From Rummeliibacillus sp044763875 (lineage in GTDB: Bacteria; Bacillota; Bacilli; Bacillales_A; Planococcaceae): a DNA stretch of 64,000 nt. Made by a program: the position numbers and the translations under genes. The notes under the pieces were generated by a model. That model ran no database searches, was not told where the DNA came from, and saw only the letters and a list, made by a program, of their open reading frames with translations. The stretch is taken from assembly GCF_044763875.1 (NCBI RefSeq), contig NZ_JBIWGZ010000004.1, forward strand, positions 248,001 to 312,000, in the 5' to 3' direction. This document shows positions 40,201 through 48,000 of the stretch, piece by piece. Numbering within the stretch: the first letter of the stretch is position 1; each line of letters starts with the position of its first letter.

Positions 40201-41820
40201 ATGGAAGCGGATATTGTATTTGTAAATGGAGAAGTTATCACAGTAGATCAAAAGAATACTGTAGTAGAGGCTGTAGCTGTTAAAGATAATCGCATCGTCT
40301 TTGTTGGTTTAAATCAGGAGGTTAAGAGTTTCATAGGAGAAAAAACGAATGTCATCGATCTGCAAGGAAAAACACTTCTCCCTGGATTCATAGATTCCCA
40401 TATTCACCTTATGTTTTATGGGGTGGATCAGCTGGCGGTAAATTGTAAGGCTGAACATATAGATTCCATCGAGGCTCTATTAAAAGATTTGAAGAAGAAA
40501 TCCTTAGAAACTCCTAAGGGTGAATGGATACGCGCTTGTGGCTTTAACGAAACCGCTGTAAAGGAAAAGCGATATCCAACAATCGCTGAACTGGATGCAA
40601 TTTCAGTAGAACATCCTATTATTATATCGCGGACTTGTAACCATATAAGTGTGGTAAATAGTAAAGCACTTGAATTAGCGCAAATAAACGAGAATACACC
40701 GAATCCTGCTGGGGGGGTTATTGAAAAGGACCTGGAAGGAAGATTGACAGGGAAATTAATGGAAGCAGCAAATATGGCAATGACCGAGGTTGCAAGTTAT
40801 ACAGAAGATGAATTACGGAAGGGTATGAAAATTGCATCAGATCATTTTGTTGCAGCGGGAATAACAAGTGTACATGAGGCTGGTGGACAGGGTCCTGATA
40901 GTTATCGTTTACTACAACAGGCTGTAAAAAGTAGAGATATTCGTGTCAGAGTATACGCAATGATATGTCAGATAAATAACTCCCAAGAATTTGTTAATAA
41001 AATGGTCGAAGCTGGTGTGGTAACGGGTACAGGAGATGAAAGATTTAAAATAGGACCAGCAAAAATGTTTACAGATGGAAGTAGCACCGGACCTACAATT
41101 GCAACCCGTGAGCCATACTCAAGTGATCCTAACAATTATGGAATTCTTTATTATAGTGAGGAAGAAATTTATCGAGTTTTAGGTGAAGCACATAAAAAAG
41201 GCTACCAAATCACAGTACATGCACAAGGTGATAAAGCCATTGAAATGTATTTAAATTGTGTAGAAAAGGCGTTAGAGGAATCACCAAGAAAAAACCATCG
41301 ACATCGGATTGAGCATGCTGGAATATCATCGCCGGATTTACAAGAGAGAATGAAAAAACTTGAGATAATTCCGATTCCAAATCCTCCATTTCCGTACGAA
41401 TTCGGAGAGATATATGTAAATCACTATGGTGATCGCGTTCATCATATGTATGCAGCTCGTGATTTTATTGATTGTGGGATCATAGCAGCAGGTGGATCAG
41501 ATGCTCCAGTTACTGACTTTAATTCTTTATTAGGAATTCATGTGGCTGTTAATAGAAAAAGCCAGTCAGGTATGGAGATTGGTTCCAGTCAATCCATAAG
41601 CGTTATGGAGGCTATCAAACTATACACCTGGAATGGTGCTTATGCGAGTTTTGAAGAAGAGATAAAAGGAAGCATAGAGATCGGGAAATTGGCTGATCTT
41701 GTTATTCTAAATGACAGCATTTTAAATACCATCCCAGATCAGATTAAAGATTTAAAAGTAGAAACAACTATGATTGATGGAGAAATTATCTATAATAAGA
41801 GGGAATTAGTGGGAATTTAA
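40201..41820 (+). CDS. amidohydrolase family protein (YtcJ-like), copy 2
   Basis: The 539-residue enzyme parallels the 8234-9850 gene motif by motif: DSHIHL (HxH), TDGSSTGPTIATRE, VHAQGDKAIEMYLN, RHRIEHAGISSPDLQ, IPIPNPPFPYEFGE and GSDAPV. The two are clearly recent paralogues. The ATG at 40201 with GAGGAG 7 bp upstream is preferred to an earlier frame extension. This copy stands alone without a nitrilase or symporter partner and lies between two direct palindromic repeats. Substrate unknown; N-acyl or cyclic amides are likely by family. Confidence 0.87.
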   Translation: MEADIVFVNGEVITVDQKNTVVEAVAVKDNRIVFVGLNQEVKSFIGEKTNVIDLQGKTLLPGFIDSHIHLMFYGVDQLAVNCKAEHIDSIEALLKDLKKKSLETPKGEWIRACGFNETAVKEKRYPTIAELDAISVEHPIIISRTCNHISVVNSKALELAQINENTPNPAGGVIEKDLEGRLTGKLMEAANMAMTEVASYTEDELRKGMKIASDHFVAAGITSVHEAGGQGPDSYRLLQQAVKSRDIRVRVYAMICQINNSQEFVNKMVEAGVVTGTGDERFKIGPAKMFTDGSSTGPTIATREPYSSDPNNYGILYYSEEEIYRVLGEAHKKGYQITVHAQGDKAIEMYLNCVEKALEESPRKNHRHRIEHAGISSPDLQERMKKLEIIPIPNPPFPYEFGEIYVNHYGDRVHHMYAARDFIDCGIIAAGGSDAPVTDFNSLLGIHVAVNRKSQSGMEIGSSQSISVMEAIKLYTWNGAYASFEEEIKGSIEIGKLADLVILNDSILNTIPDQIKDLKVETTMIDGEIIYNKRELVGI

Positions 41821-41897
41821 TTTGTTAAAGGTGACTTCTATGAGAATAGCGTGAGGCCACTGAAAAAGTAAAAAAATCTTGTATTGTCATCTTAGTT

Positions 41898-42006
41898 GAA
41901 GTGGAATTAGCGTAGACTCCTGTGGGAAAACGAGCTAGACGAGACCCCGGAGCGCAGCGAGGAGGCTTGTCAGTTCGCCCACGGAAAGCGGAGCTAATTC
42001 CACTTC
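41898..42006. repeat. dispersed Bacillaceae palindromic repeat, copy C
   Basis: GAAGTGGAATTAGCGTAGAC at the left and GGAGCTAATTCCACTTC at the right form the terminal stem; the core is close to copy B (TGTGGGAAAACGAG, GAGACCCCGGAGCGCAGCGA, CGCCCACGGAAAGCG). Same orientation as copy B. Confidence 0.85.
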
Positions 42007-42123
42007 ATTCAATAGCAGATATATACTAATCAGGAGTTTTTTTACCCTAGCGATATTTATCTGAACATCATAGTGTCAGTTAACCAGACAATATCAGAAA
42101 TTCAATTTAAATGTTGAAATGAG

Positions 42124-42158
42124 AAAGAAGCAACGATGTATCCGTTGCTTCTTTTTCT
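42124..42158 (-). terminator. terminator of the phaRBC operon
   Basis: A perfect stem AAAGAAGCAACG with CGTTGCTTCTTT has a 7-base loop and lies 5 bp beyond the phaC stop codon. Confidence 0.85.
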
Positions 42159-42162
42159 TAAC

Positions 42163-43221
42163 TTATTTTGAATTTTCAGTGATCCAATTTTCAATATAAG
42201 GATGAATTTCCTTGATTGCTTTGCGTCCAGTGACAACTGATATGTGACCCGTTTCAACGCTATGAAGTGTCTTATTTTGGCTTGATACTTTGTCATTTAG
42301 CGGTGCAACTTGATGTGGTAGAGCAATGTTGTCGCGCGTAGCAGAAATGTTGAGAAGATTTGCCTTAATATTGGCTAACTTCACTTTTTCTCCGCGAATT
42401 TCTAATTCATCATTTATGAGTTTATTGTCCTGATAGAAGTCTCGAATCCACTGTCTATAAGCCTCACCAGGGAAAGGAACGCCATCATTCAACCACTTTT
42501 GCATGAGTTTCCAGTTTAAAACAAAGTTCTCGTCTTCTACACGATCCACAATAGAAACATAAGGACCATACGTAGTTGAAATAGGGCTTAGTAATTTATT
42601 TCCAAAATCAATCATCTCAAATGGAATATTGCCTAGCGTATCCACCAATTTATCAAGCTGGAAGTATCGTTTATCCAACCAATTTGTAAAGAGCCCAGCA
42701 TCCGTAAAGTCAATTGGACTAGTCAATAAAACGAGATTGCGGATGGGAAGCTGTGGATTCAGTGCAGTAAAAATAGCTGACATGGTTCCACCAATGCAAT
42801 ACCCAAGCAGCGTTAATTCTTTTGCTTCTGACTTCCTTAGCACTTTTTTGATAGCCCGTGGAATATAGTCTACGATATAATCATCTAGTTTCATATGATG
42901 ATCTTCATTGCCTGGTACTCCCCAGTCTAAAAGATAGACATCATGTCCCTTATTCGTTAAATGTTCAATCAAGCTGTTGCCAGGATATAGATCTAAAATA
43001 TAGGGCTTATTAATAAGTGCATAAATCATGAGAATAGGTACTTTATTCGTCTTTTTTACTGCTGGTTGATAGCGGTATAATTTTGCTTTGTTTTTTGTCC
43101 AAATGACTTCCTTTGGCGTTTGGCCTACTTGTGGCTCCGGTTCCATAACGAAAACTTCTGTTAGTCTTTTTACCTTTTTCAAGCTTTCATCAGTTGGAGA
43201 CTTTAATTTTGAAGCAAGCAT
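42163..43221 (-). CDS. phaC: class IV poly(3-hydroxyalkanoate) synthase subunit PhaC
   Basis: The 352-residue alpha/beta hydrolase has the PHA-synthase lipase-like box GYCIGG with nucleophile Cys142, plus Asp297 (SATRDNIALP) and His326 (TGHISVV); these positions equal those of the Bacillus megaterium synthase. The length and lack of the long class I N-terminus assign it to class IV, which polymerises 3-hydroxybutyryl-CoA as a PhaC-PhaR complex on the granule surface. GGAGGT precedes ATG 43221. It is third in the operon phaR-phaB-phaC, followed by a terminator. Confidence 0.95.
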   Translation of the reverse strand: MLASKLKSPTDESLKKVKRLTEVFVMEPEPQVGQTPKEVIWTKNKAKLYRYQPAVKKTNKVPILMIYALINKPYILDLYPGNSLIEHLTNKGHDVYLLDWGVPGNEDHHMKLDDYIVDYIPRAIKKVLRKSEAKELTLLGYCIGGTMSAIFTALNPQLPIRNLVLLTSPIDFTDAGLFTNWLDKRYFQLDKLVDTLGNIPFEMIDFGNKLLSPISTTYGPYVSIVDRVEDENFVLNWKLMQKWLNDGVPFPGEAYRQWIRDFYQDNKLINDELEIRGEKVKLANIKANLLNISATRDNIALPHQVAPLNDKVSSQNKTLHSVETGHISVVTGRKAIKEIHPYIENWITENSK

Positions 43222-43274
43222 ATGATACCTCCGATAATTTCAATTTGTATAGTATACTTTAAATTTCTAATCCG

Positions 43275-44057
43275 TTACATATATAGTCCGCCATTGACAT
43301 TAATCTCTTGTCCAGTCACGAAGCTTGCTTGAATAAGATACAGTACAGCTTCCGCTATTTCACAAGTGGTGCCTAATCGTTGCATAGGTACTTTTGAAAC
43401 AATGTTTTGTTTGACATTTTCAGGCATAGCTGCAACCATCTCTGTTTCAATAAACCCAGGGCAAACGGCATTGACGGTAATCCCATTTTTAGCTGTCTCT
43501 AAAGCAAGAGATTTTGTGAATCCTAGTATTCCAGCTTTTGAAGCTGCATAATTCGTCTGACCAAAACCACCAGCTTGGCCGATTATGGAACTAATATTAA
43601 TGATACGTCCATACTTTCTTTCAATCATGTGATTAATCACTGCAGATGTTGTGTGGAAAATCCCATTTAAATTGACATTAATCACTTGATCCCATTCGTC
43701 TTTTGACATTTTGCGGAATGAGCGATCTTTTGTTATCCCAGCATTATTAATAAGAATATCAACTTTAGAAAATTGTTTTAACACTTCTTCGATAAGGCGT
43801 TGTGAATCGTCTGCTTCACTAACATTCGCTTTTAATGCAATTGCATGACCGCCCTTTTCTTCAATCTCATGTACGACTTTTTGCATTTCTTTTTCAGATG
43901 AGCTATAAGTAGCAACAACTGTTGCACCTTGTTCTGCTAATACTTTTGCTATTTCTGCACCAATTCCACGTGATGCACCTGTCACGATTGCTACTTGATT
44001 TGTAAGTGGTTTTAAAGGATTTGACTGGCCTGATTCTCTTATTTCCATTGCTGACAT
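43275..44057 (-). CDS. phaB: acetoacetyl-CoA reductase
   Basis: The 260-residue SDR enzyme has VTGASRGIG (NADPH site), NNAG, catalytic Ser in INISSIIGQ and the NYAASK Tyr/Lys pair, ending VTGQEINVNGGLYM. It reduces acetoacetyl-CoA to (R)-3-hydroxybutyryl-CoA for PHB. The start at 44057 is preferred to a GTG 12 bp earlier that overlaps the GAGGAGTG ribosome site. It carries a short extra N-terminal tail of about 17 residues before the fold. It sits between phaR and phaC, as in B. megaterium, which separates it from the fatty-acid FabG paralogue. Confidence 0.93.
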   Translation of the reverse strand: MSAMEIRESGQSNPLKPLTNQVAIVTGASRGIGAEIAKVLAEQGATVVATYSSSEKEMQKVVHEIEEKGGHAIALKANVSEADDSQRLIEEVLKQFSKVDILINNAGITKDRSFRKMSKDEWDQVINVNLNGIFHTTSAVINHMIERKYGRIINISSIIGQAGGFGQTNYAASKAGILGFTKSLALETAKNGITVNAVCPGFIETEMVAAMPENVKQNIVSKVPMQRLGTTCEIAEAVLYLIQASFVTGQEINVNGGLYM

Positions 44058-44151
44058 AAAAAAATTCACTCCTCAATTTATCGTTTTTTTTAGAAACTAC
44101 CATTCATTTTGATATAAACAGTTAGTAGTGGTAGAGATTGCGATTATTGCT

Positions 44152-44541
44152 TTATTTTTTTAGTAATTCAAGGACTTGATCTAATTTATGATTTAAATTG
44201 TTGACATCTTTTTTCAGTTGATCAATTTCACTAGTAGTAGAATCCTTTTGTTCATCGATTAAGTCTTCCATGTCGTCAATTTTTGTATCGACGTTAATAA
44301 TCAGGGATGCTACTTTTGCAATTTCTTCACGACTAGGAATATTTACTTGTTTCAAATAGGATTCAGTCATTGTGTTGACTACTTCTTGATATTGTACATA
44401 CTGATTTTGGATTTGCCCTAAACCTTGTGCAAATTGTTCTGTTCCAAGCGTATCTTGGATCGCTCCTCGCCATGTGCTTTCCGTTTTTTCGTACATATCC
44501 TTCCAAATCTTAAAAGGATCGAGTGTTACAGTTTGACTCAT
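44152..44541 (-). CDS. phaR: PHA synthase subunit PhaR (class IV)
   Basis: The 129-residue protein is helical and acidic, with FKIWKDMYEKTESTW at the N-terminus and a coiled coil over the last 50 residues (LKKDVNNLNHKLDQVLELL). This matches PhaR, which is required for activity of class IV synthases; it is unrelated to the DNA-binding PhaR of other bacteria. AAGGAGATGAT precedes ATG 44541. It heads the minus-strand phaRBC operon and faces phaQ across a 186-bp regulatory region. Confidence 0.92.
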   Translation of the reverse strand: MSQTVTLDPFKIWKDMYEKTESTWRGAIQDTLGTEQFAQGLGQIQNQYVQYQEVVNTMTESYLKQVNIPSREEIAKVASLIINVDTKIDDMEDLIDEQKDSTTSEIDQLKKDVNNLNHKLDQVLELLKK

Positions 44542-44660
44542 TGGAAATCATCTCCTTTTCAAGCACCTTTTCAAGCACTTATAAATCTAGCTTATGGTTC
44601 TGTTTTTAAAAATATGAATAAAAATAGATTAGTAATTTATTAATTTTTTTTATGCCGTCA

Positions 44661-44694
44661 ACATACTATGTGGATATATAGGTGTAAATTACAC
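44661..44694. promoter_or_regulatory. two dyads in the phaR-phaQ divergent region, candidate PhaQ operators
   Basis: ACATA-C-TATGT (44661-44671) and GTGTAA-A-TTACAC (44682-44694) lie 34-67 bp before the phaQ start. PhaQ-type PadR proteins repress their own operon and respond to PHB; short dyads like these are suitable targets. Which one is bound is not known. Confidence 0.45.
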
Positions 44695-44727
44695 TTATGT
44701 GTAGTAGTGAATGGGGAGGTGAGAGTG

Positions 44728-45135
44728 ATGGAATCAGGGAAAGGAAAGAATAAAAAAAACAGTTCAAACCTTGGCGCACCCCAAAATTTCTTAATTCCGC
44801 TTATGTTGTTACATTTACGTAATTGGAATTCACACGGTTATGAATTGATGGAGAAGATCACGCAGTTTGGTGTTGATTCTATTGATCAGGGGAATTTTTA
44901 CCGTCTTCTTCGAAAGCTTGAAAAGGACGCCTTAGTGTCTTCGGAATGGGATACAACAACAAAGGGACCTGCTAAACGTATTTATGCAATAACTGAAGCG
45001 GGCGAACGATATTTGGACATGTGGGCAGGTTCATTAAGCCAGTATCAAACATTGTTGAATAATTTCTTTAGTGTATACAATCCATTCTTTACCCTCAATC
45101 AGTCTTCACCAGAAAAAGGGGAAGAGGATGCATGA
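44728..45135 (+). CDS. phaQ: PHB-responsive repressor PhaQ (PadR family)
   Basis: The 135-residue protein is a winged helix of the PadR type: LGAPQNFLIPLMLLHLRNW, HGYELMEKI, QGNFYRLLRKLEKDALVSS and GPAKRIYAITEAGERYL are the conserved blocks. The ATG at 44728 with GGGAGGTGAG upstream is chosen over an earlier in-frame codon. In B. megaterium PhaQ represses phaQP and is released by PHB or its precursors. Here it is likewise followed by phaP and is divergent from phaRBC. The C-terminal 30 residues are Asn/Phe-rich, perhaps for polymer contact. Confidence 0.9.
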   Translation: MESGKGKNKKNSSNLGAPQNFLIPLMLLHLRNWNSHGYELMEKITQFGVDSIDQGNFYRLLRKLEKDALVSSEWDTTTKGPAKRIYAITEAGERYLDMWAGSLSQYQTLLNNFFSVYNPFFTLNQSSPEKGEEDA

Positions 45136-45198
45136 TTTGGATGATATGCAATGGTTTGCATTCATTATAAATGAACGAAAAAATGGGAGGAATAGTAA

Positions 45199-45687
45199 AT
45201 GGCGAACGAACAAGTAGTAAAGAGTGTGGATATATTATGGGATGGTTTGTTAAACAGTCTAAAAACATGGCAACAATTTCAATTAGAAGTAGGCGAAAAA
45301 ACATTACAAGCATTCACTTATCAAAAGGACCTTATTGAATCTACTGTTACGACCATTAACACAATTGAGGAAGATTCAAAAAAAGCGACAAAAGAAATAC
45401 AAGAAAAAGTACAAAGTAGTGTAAATGAAGTCATTAGTAATAATCAATTCGAGCAATTTTCAAATTGGATAACGAATGTTCAAGAAATTACGAACAAATC
45501 ACAAGAGTTAGTCAGTATTCCAAGCCGTTCCATTCTAGATATTGTCGTACAAACGAATAACCATTTGGAGTCTACTGTGAAAACTGCACTTGAAGAGCAA
45601 AAACAACAACGACTCGAAGTGATTGGTAAAATTGAAGAGTTAACTGAGCAATTGAAAAAAACACAAAAAGGATTATTTGTAGTTTAA
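45199..45687 (+). CDS. phaP: phasin (PHB granule-associated protein PhaP)
   Basis: The 162-residue protein is fully helical, with amphipathic repeats (DLIESTVTTINTIEEDSKKA, KATKEIQEKVQSSVNEV) and a C-terminal coiled coil (EVIGKIEELTEQLKKTQKG). It lacks a signal peptide and cysteines. Length and position after phaQ match the Bacillus phasin, which coats PHB granules and controls their size. GGGAGGA precedes ATG 45199, and a small TTCATT-ATA-AATGAA dyad lies at 45161-45175 in the gap to phaQ. It is the last gene of the plus-strand pha unit. Confidence 0.9.
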   Translation: MANEQVVKSVDILWDGLLNSLKTWQQFQLEVGEKTLQAFTYQKDLIESTVTTINTIEEDSKKATKEIQEKVQSSVNEVISNNQFEQFSNWITNVQEITNKSQELVSIPSRSILDIVVQTNNHLESTVKTALEEQKQQRLEVIGKIEELTEQLKKTQKGLFVV

Positions 45688-45724
45688 GAGCTAGATAAAT
45701 AGGTAAATTCTTGTGGTGCTAATC

Positions 45725-45854
45725 CGTTGATTTCCGTTACGGGTGGATGCTTTCCGTGGGGCGTGAGTTGAGCCTCCTCCTTCGCTGTGCTTCGTGTGGG
45801 GTCTCAACCTTCACGCTAATCCCACAGGAGTCACCACCCTCCACTCCAATCAAC
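45725..45854. repeat. dispersed Bacillaceae palindromic repeat, copy D
   Basis: GTTGATTTC at the left and CAATCAAC at the right are complementary ends; inside are GGATGCTTTCCGTGGGGCG, GAGCCTCCTCCTTCGC, GTGGGGTCTCAA and CCCACAGGAGTCACCACCC. It is in the opposite orientation to copies B and C and is more diverged. Confidence 0.8.
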
Positions 45855-45870
45855 TTTTTATAAAATTTAA

Positions 45871-45913
45871 AGAAAATTGCTCTTCTTCACAAAAGTGTCG
45901 AAGAGCAATTTTT
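45871..45913. terminator. hairpin terminator downstream of phaQP
   Basis: The arms AAATTGCTCTTC and GAAGAGCAATTT are perfect and followed by T residues; A residues precede the left arm, so it may act both ways. Confidence 0.8.
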
Positions 45914-46331
45914 TTTCTAATTAAATAACTACATTTCTTATTAAATTCTTCTTATTGGACAATCTCCTTAGCAGTCATCGCTTCTAAATAATTTTAGTAT
46001 CGGCAATAGGAACCAAAAATCTATTTAAAAATTAAAATGCAATGTTAGTCCTTTTCACTTACAATTAAAGATAATGTAACTTTAATGGAATGTTTTTAAC
46101 AAAGATAAAAATAGTGTATCGTTTACTATATTAGGATTAGTTAGTCTCCAAAAGCGCGAGTGAAATTGTGGTTAAACTGATAATTATAGTTATTAAGTTA
46201 TTAATGAATGAATAAGAGAAATCTAATTATGTACAGATTGGTTGATCTTCTTGATTCGCCAACAGTTTTTTACATAATTTTAAAAACTGCTGAAATAGAT
46301 GAATATTTCACGAACTAAATGAGGAGGTGTA

Positions 46332-47282
46332 ATGTTCATGAAAGGTGTTTTATGTTTAGGAGAAGCTTTAATTGATTTTATTCCTCTGGATGCTGACAAT
46401 CTAACCTATCAGAAAGCTCCTGGTGGTGCGCCAGCGAATGTATCTGTTGGTGTTGCGAAACTTGGAGGGAAAGCGACTTTTCTTGGTAAAGTTGGAGACG
46501 ATGTGCTTGGACATTTTTTGAAGGAAACTTTAGAAGGGTACGGCGTGAATACTCGTTCGATGATTTTTTCGGAAAAGGCACGAACTGGCGTAACGTTCGT
46601 TTCACTTGAGGCTTCAGGGGAACGTCATTTTAGTTTCTACATAAACCCGAGTGCGGACCAATTTTTGCAAAAAGAAGAATTAGACGCATCGCTATTTACA
46701 CAACATAAGATTTTTCACTTTGGATCGATTTCTCAAATTAACGAGCCTTCTAAATCAACGACATTTGAGGCGATCAAGAAGGCAAAAGAGTCGGGGATGC
46801 TGATTTCCTACGATCCGAATTTTCGGCGAAACCTTTGGCGTTCCGAAAAACAGGCCAAAGAAACCATACTTGCTACAATTCCATATGTGGATATCTTAAA
46901 GGTTTCCGATGAAGAACTATCCTTTTTAACAGGTTGCAGTGGCATGGAAGAAGGAATCACACTATTACCTAAAGTGCAGCTGATTTTGGTTACGTTAGGA
47001 TCTGAAGGATGTTTGTATTATTTTAAAGGGAAGATTGGAACTGTTCCTGCTCTGACATGTCAGGCAGTTGATACTACTGGTGCAGGTGATGCATTTGTTT
47101 CTGGGATTCTCTATTCACTAAATGAATCAGCCAGATCACTAGAAGACCATTCAGAACCAGAAATTGTCGAGATGATTCGCTTTGCAAATATTTCAGGAGG
47201 ATTATCTACGACAAAAAAAGGTGCCATGACCGGGCTCCCAACTTTACAGGAAATTCAAGCGCTTTTGAAAAATCAAAAATAA
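46332..47282 (+). CDS. PfkB family carbohydrate kinase (fructokinase-like)
   Basis: The 316-residue kinase begins with GEALIDFIP and PGGAPANVSVGVAKLGG, the first PfkB signature, and has the second signature DTTGAGDAFVSGIL with catalytic Asp near residue 253. The GEALIDF/APGGAPANV combination is typical of bacterial fructokinases (ScrK type). It would phosphorylate fructose or a related ketose in the cytoplasm. GGAGGT precedes ATG 46332, and a second ATG at 46338 is equally possible. It is monocistronic, with no sugar transporter adjacent, and a terminator follows. Confidence 0.88.
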   Translation: MFMKGVLCLGEALIDFIPLDADNLTYQKAPGGAPANVSVGVAKLGGKATFLGKVGDDVLGHFLKETLEGYGVNTRSMIFSEKARTGVTFVSLEASGERHFSFYINPSADQFLQKEELDASLFTQHKIFHFGSISQINEPSKSTTFEAIKKAKESGMLISYDPNFRRNLWRSEKQAKETILATIPYVDILKVSDEELSFLTGCSGMEEGITLLPKVQLILVTLGSEGCLYYFKGKIGTVPALTCQAVDTTGAGDAFVSGILYSLNESARSLEDHSEPEIVEMIRFANISGGLSTTKKGAMTGLPTLQEIQALLKNQK

Positions 47283-47304
47283 ATGCAGCTAATAAAAGAT
47301 CAAA

Positions 47305-47346
47305 GTAGCCTTACACGAAACTAAACTGTGTAAGGCTACTTTTTTG
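47305..47346 (+). terminator. terminator of the fructokinase-like gene
   Basis: The arms AGTAGCCTTACAC and GTGTAAGGCTACT pair perfectly and are followed by six T residues. Confidence 0.88.
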
Positions 47347-48000
47347 ACATTCAGCATACAAAATCTAGTTCAATTCTAAATGTTGGGGTGTTCTCTCAAT
47401 CCAGCAAAAAGCAGTAGAAAAGTGGAGGTGAATACCCCGATATTTCAGTACCTGACGCTATCGTTTTTGATACGAATAAGATTTGCCGGAAAAACTGACA
47501 GAGTGACCACGCAGTGAAAAATTTTTGCGACAAGTAACCGCAGGAGTACGCATCAGAACGGATTCGTTAGATATTTTGCTTTATTAACTCAACATTTGAT
47601 AAACAAAACCTTTTTGAGGGAGCGGAAGACGGCGAGTCCTCGAAAATGCATTCGCATTTCCTTCGTGCGAGGTTGATTCAGTGAAGTGCATTCAGAGTCC
47701 TGCAGGAAAAGCAAGCAAATCAAGACCCCGCACGAACGTAGTGAGGAGGAGGCTTGATGCTTGCCCGCGGAAAGCGTCCGTCTGTAGCGGAAATACCATT
47801 AAATAATTATTCAAATAAAGAGAATAATGTTCGCATTTTTATTAGTAAAGCATTCATGAAATTAATCCAACTATACAATGATCGAATAAAGAAAATAGGG
47901 CATAGTCCATTTTCTAGAGCATATACATTAAGAGTTAAGGGAGTTTATATATACTTCTAGGCTTTTTATTGAAAACGAATAAAAGATAGGGGTGTCGATA
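47347..48000. other. intergenic stretch of about 650 bp filled with decayed palindromic repeats
   Basis: Degenerate pieces of the Bacillaceae palindromic repeat occur at about 47440-47570 and 47610-47680, and a fairly complete one at 47684-47795. Short open frames across them are by-products. Bases 47800-47990 contain a short AT-rich open stretch without a proper start. Confidence 0.55.
47684..47795. repeat. dispersed Bacillaceae palindromic repeat, copy E (diverged)
   Basis: GAAGTGCATTCAGAGTCCTG, AAGACCCCGCACGAACGTAG, GAGGAGGCTTGATGCTTGCC and CGCGGAAAGCGTCCG follow the order of copy B. The left end has lost its pairing partner. Confidence 0.7.

Larger units (their letters stand above)
41821..42162. 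other. intergenic stretch of 342 bp
   Basis: Contains the palindromic repeat copy C (41898-42006), its left flank AAAAAATCTTGTATTG shared with copy B, and the pha terminator (42124-42158). Nothing else recognised. Confidence 0.6.
45688..46331. other. intergenic stretch of 644 bp
   Basis: Holds palindromic repeat copy D (45725-45854) and a strong terminator (45871-45913). Bases 45914-46331 are AT-rich with no gene; the right end has the GAGGAGGTG ribosome site of the kinase gene. Confidence 0.6.

Noticed and set aside
47754..47960. Open frame of 68 codons on the plus strand
   Set aside because: Its start and first third lie in repeat copy E; no ribosome site and no family pattern.
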